Positions 62,709 through 64,000 of a stretch of 64,000 nucleotides of DNA are shown in pieces. Made by a program: the position numbers and the translations under genes. Source of the DNA: Pseudohongiella acticola (lineage in GTDB: Bacteria > Pseudomonadota > Gammaproteobacteria > Pseudomonadales > Pseudohongiellaceae); contig NZ_MASR01000001.1 in NCBI RefSeq assembly GCF_001758195.1, positions 2,480,001 to 2,544,000 on the forward strand, given 5' to 3'. The notes under the pieces were generated by a model. The model was not told where the DNA came from, ran no database searches, and saw only the letters and a program-made list of their open reading frames with translations. Positions within the stretch are counted from its first letter, which is position 1; the number at the start of each line of letters is the position of its first letter.

Positions 62709-63988
62709 TGCTCCGCCCTGAGTCTGGCCAGCGTTTCCCTGACCCGGCCCAGCCGGGCCTGATGCAACATGTTGCGAATCTTTTCCCCTGCGTCGGGGCC
62801 GGGAGGCACCGGTTTTTGCTGAAGCAGAGTGGGCACATCAACTTCATCGGCGGCAACAAAACATTGCCAAAGCAGCTCAGCTTGTGGATAGGGCTGATCC
62901 TCAAGTCCGGTGCGACCGCGAGCGTCTGCTTCACATACCAGCAGAAATTTTTGCAGGCGCTGGGGGCGGCGAAATGCGTCCAGACCCTCCAGCGTCTTGA
63001 GTACGGTGGCGGGTTTCAGCACTTTCATTTGATGACAATGAGTGTGGTACTGGCTGCTCAGGCGGGCGAGGTCTGCGCACTCGGTGGGCACCTTCAGGCG
63101 TTGACAGGCGTCTGCAATCGGCGGCAGGCCCTTATGCTCGTGAGCGATGTGTTGTGGCCAGTGTTCACTGGGCGTCAATGCTTTGCCGGCATCGTGCATC
63201 AGTGCGGCAAAACGCACTGACAGATTGTCGCTCAGGCGACAGGCCTGCTGCAGACTCATCAATGTATGCAGACCCGTGTCGACTTCCGGGTGCCACGTTG
63301 CCGGCTGCGGCACACCAAACAGCTGGTCGATTTCCGGCAGCAATGTGGCCAGTGCGCCACAGTCATGCAATACCGAGATGAACACCTGAGCCTGGTCGGA
63401 TTGCAGGGCTTTTTCAAATTCCCGCCAGACCCGTTCAGGCACCAGCGCCTCAAGTTCACCGCTGGCGCTCATGGCTTGCATCAGCGCCCAGGTTTCATCG
63501 GCGATACTAAAATTGTGATCAGCAAAGCGGGCGGCAAACCGCGCTACGCGCAGCACCCGCAGGGGGTCTTCGGCAAAGGCGGGCGATACATGGCGCAACA
63601 CCCGGTCACGCAGGTCCCTGACGCCGCCCCAGGGGTCGATCAGATTGCCGTCGGTGTCCCGGGCAATGGCATTGATGGTCAGGTCGCGGCGCTGAAGGTC
63701 CTCCTCCAGCGTTACGTCCGGCGTGGCATAGACGGTAAAGCCTTTGTAGCCCGTGCCCGATTTGCGTTCCGTGCGCGCCAGCGCATATTCTTCTTTACTG
63801 TCCGGATGCAGGAATACCGGGAAATCTTTGCCCACAGGCGTGAAGCCAGCCTGGAGCATGGCATCCGGGGTGGCGCCAACGACGACCCAGTCGCGATCTG
63901 AGTCGGCAATGCCAAGCAGGGCGTCGCGCACGGCGCCACCGACAAGATAGGTTGCAAAGGAATTGATGTTGGCGCGTTGCTGTGTCAT
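62705..63988 (-). CDS. cca: CCA-adding tRNA nucleotidyltransferase
   Basis: 427 residues, near full length. The nucleotidyltransferase core has [13 protein letters not shown] and D-R-D-W-V-V-V-G, then [16 protein letters not shown]. The HD domain has [10 protein letters not shown]. It adds or repairs the 3' CCA of tRNAs. A short N-terminal leader ([13 protein letters not shown]) precedes the conserved start, so a slightly later start is possible. The reductase gene overlaps its stop by 4 nt. Confidence 0.96.
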   Translation of the reverse strand: MTQQRANINSFATYLVGGAVRDALLGIADSDRDWVVVGATPDAMLQAGFTPVGKDFPVFLHPDSKEEYALARTERKSGTGYKGFTVYATPDVTLEEDLQRRDLTINAIARDTDGNLIDPWGGVRDLRDRVLRHVSPAFAEDPLRVLRVARFAARFADHNFSIADETWALMQAMSASGELEALVPERVWREFEKALQSDQAQVFISVLHDCGALATLLPEIDQLFGVPQPATWHPEVDTGLHTLMSLQQACRLSDNLSVRFAALMHDAGKALTPSEHWPQHIAHEHKGLPPIADACQRLKVPTECADLARLSSQYHTHCHQMKVLKPATVLKTLEGLDAFRRPQRLQKFLLVCEADARGRTGLEDQPYPQAELLWQCFVAADEVDVPTLLQQKPVPPGPDAGEKIRNMLHQARLGRVRETLARLRAEQ

Positions 63989-64000
63989 GCGCCAGAGTCT

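Noticed and set aside
1-64000. CRISPR array, prophage or insertion sequence
   Set aside because: No regularly spaced repeats, phage structural genes, transposases or integrases could be found in either strand.

Overview
The window looks like a chromosomal stretch of a mid-to-high GC, free-living, aerobic gammaproteobacterium, probably marine. The evidence is the rpsU-yqeY-dnaG-rpoD block with tsaD divergent from it, a pqqABCDE operon, a caa3-type cytochrome oxidase operon, a large TonB-dependent receptor, sodium-coupled symporters and many exported proteins. No species can be named from this sequence alone. There is no transposase, integrase, CRISPR array or rRNA.

Layout. 1-5.9 kb: one leftward, translationally coupled oxidase operon (ctaC, ctaD, ctaE, a small membrane protein, a CtaG-type assembly factor and two extra c-type cytochromes, the last cut by the window edge). 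6.0-8.9 kb: small housekeeping and unknown genes (DUF4112, thioredoxin-like, PLD-N membrane peptide) and a secreted trypsin-like protease with an internal repeat domain. 9.1-16.3 kb: a rightward carbohydrate-like catabolic cluster (exported alpha/beta hydrolase, SGLT/YidK-type symporter, Gfo/Idh/MocA dehydrogenase, xylose-reductase-like aldo/keto reductase, SyrP-like dioxygenase) ending against a secreted protein of unknown role. 16.6-23.0 kb: signalling (a methanogen-output-domain protein coupled to a hybrid kinase; a NarL/UvrY-type kinase-regulator pair), msrA and an outer-membrane TraF-family protein. 23.0-27.5 kb: proline iminopeptidase with an anomalous start, divergent from pqqABCDE with an apparent pqqA/pqqB attenuator. 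27.7-32.1 kb: FIST sensor coupled to a GGDEF-EAL protein, dgkA, yccF, and relics of a small membrane protein and of a LysR regulator. 32.5-40.9 kb: TonB_C protein, GST, pseudouridine synthase, a two-domain methyltransferase, MFS transporter, gabT, TPR protein.

40.9-46.4 kb is the most unusual part. A tRNA(CAU) gene sits at its right end, and an imperfect ~130 bp direct copy of the tRNA 3' part plus its downstream flank sits 5.3 kb away. Between them lie a GDPD/calcineurin phosphodiesterase operon and a divergent DUF2306/AraC pair. This resembles a decayed tRNA-anchored island, although no integrase remains.

46.5-64 kb: cytochrome c, PHP-type metallohydrolase, alanine/glycine symporter, TonB receptor, a strong bidirectional terminator, the macromolecular synthesis operon, then tsaD-folB-folK, an NCS2-like permease, a FolM-type pteridine reductase and cca. 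Folate genes cluster at the end: folB and folK make the pterin precursor, and the reductase could handle pterins or dihydrofolate. The usual plsY between tsaD and folB is absent here.
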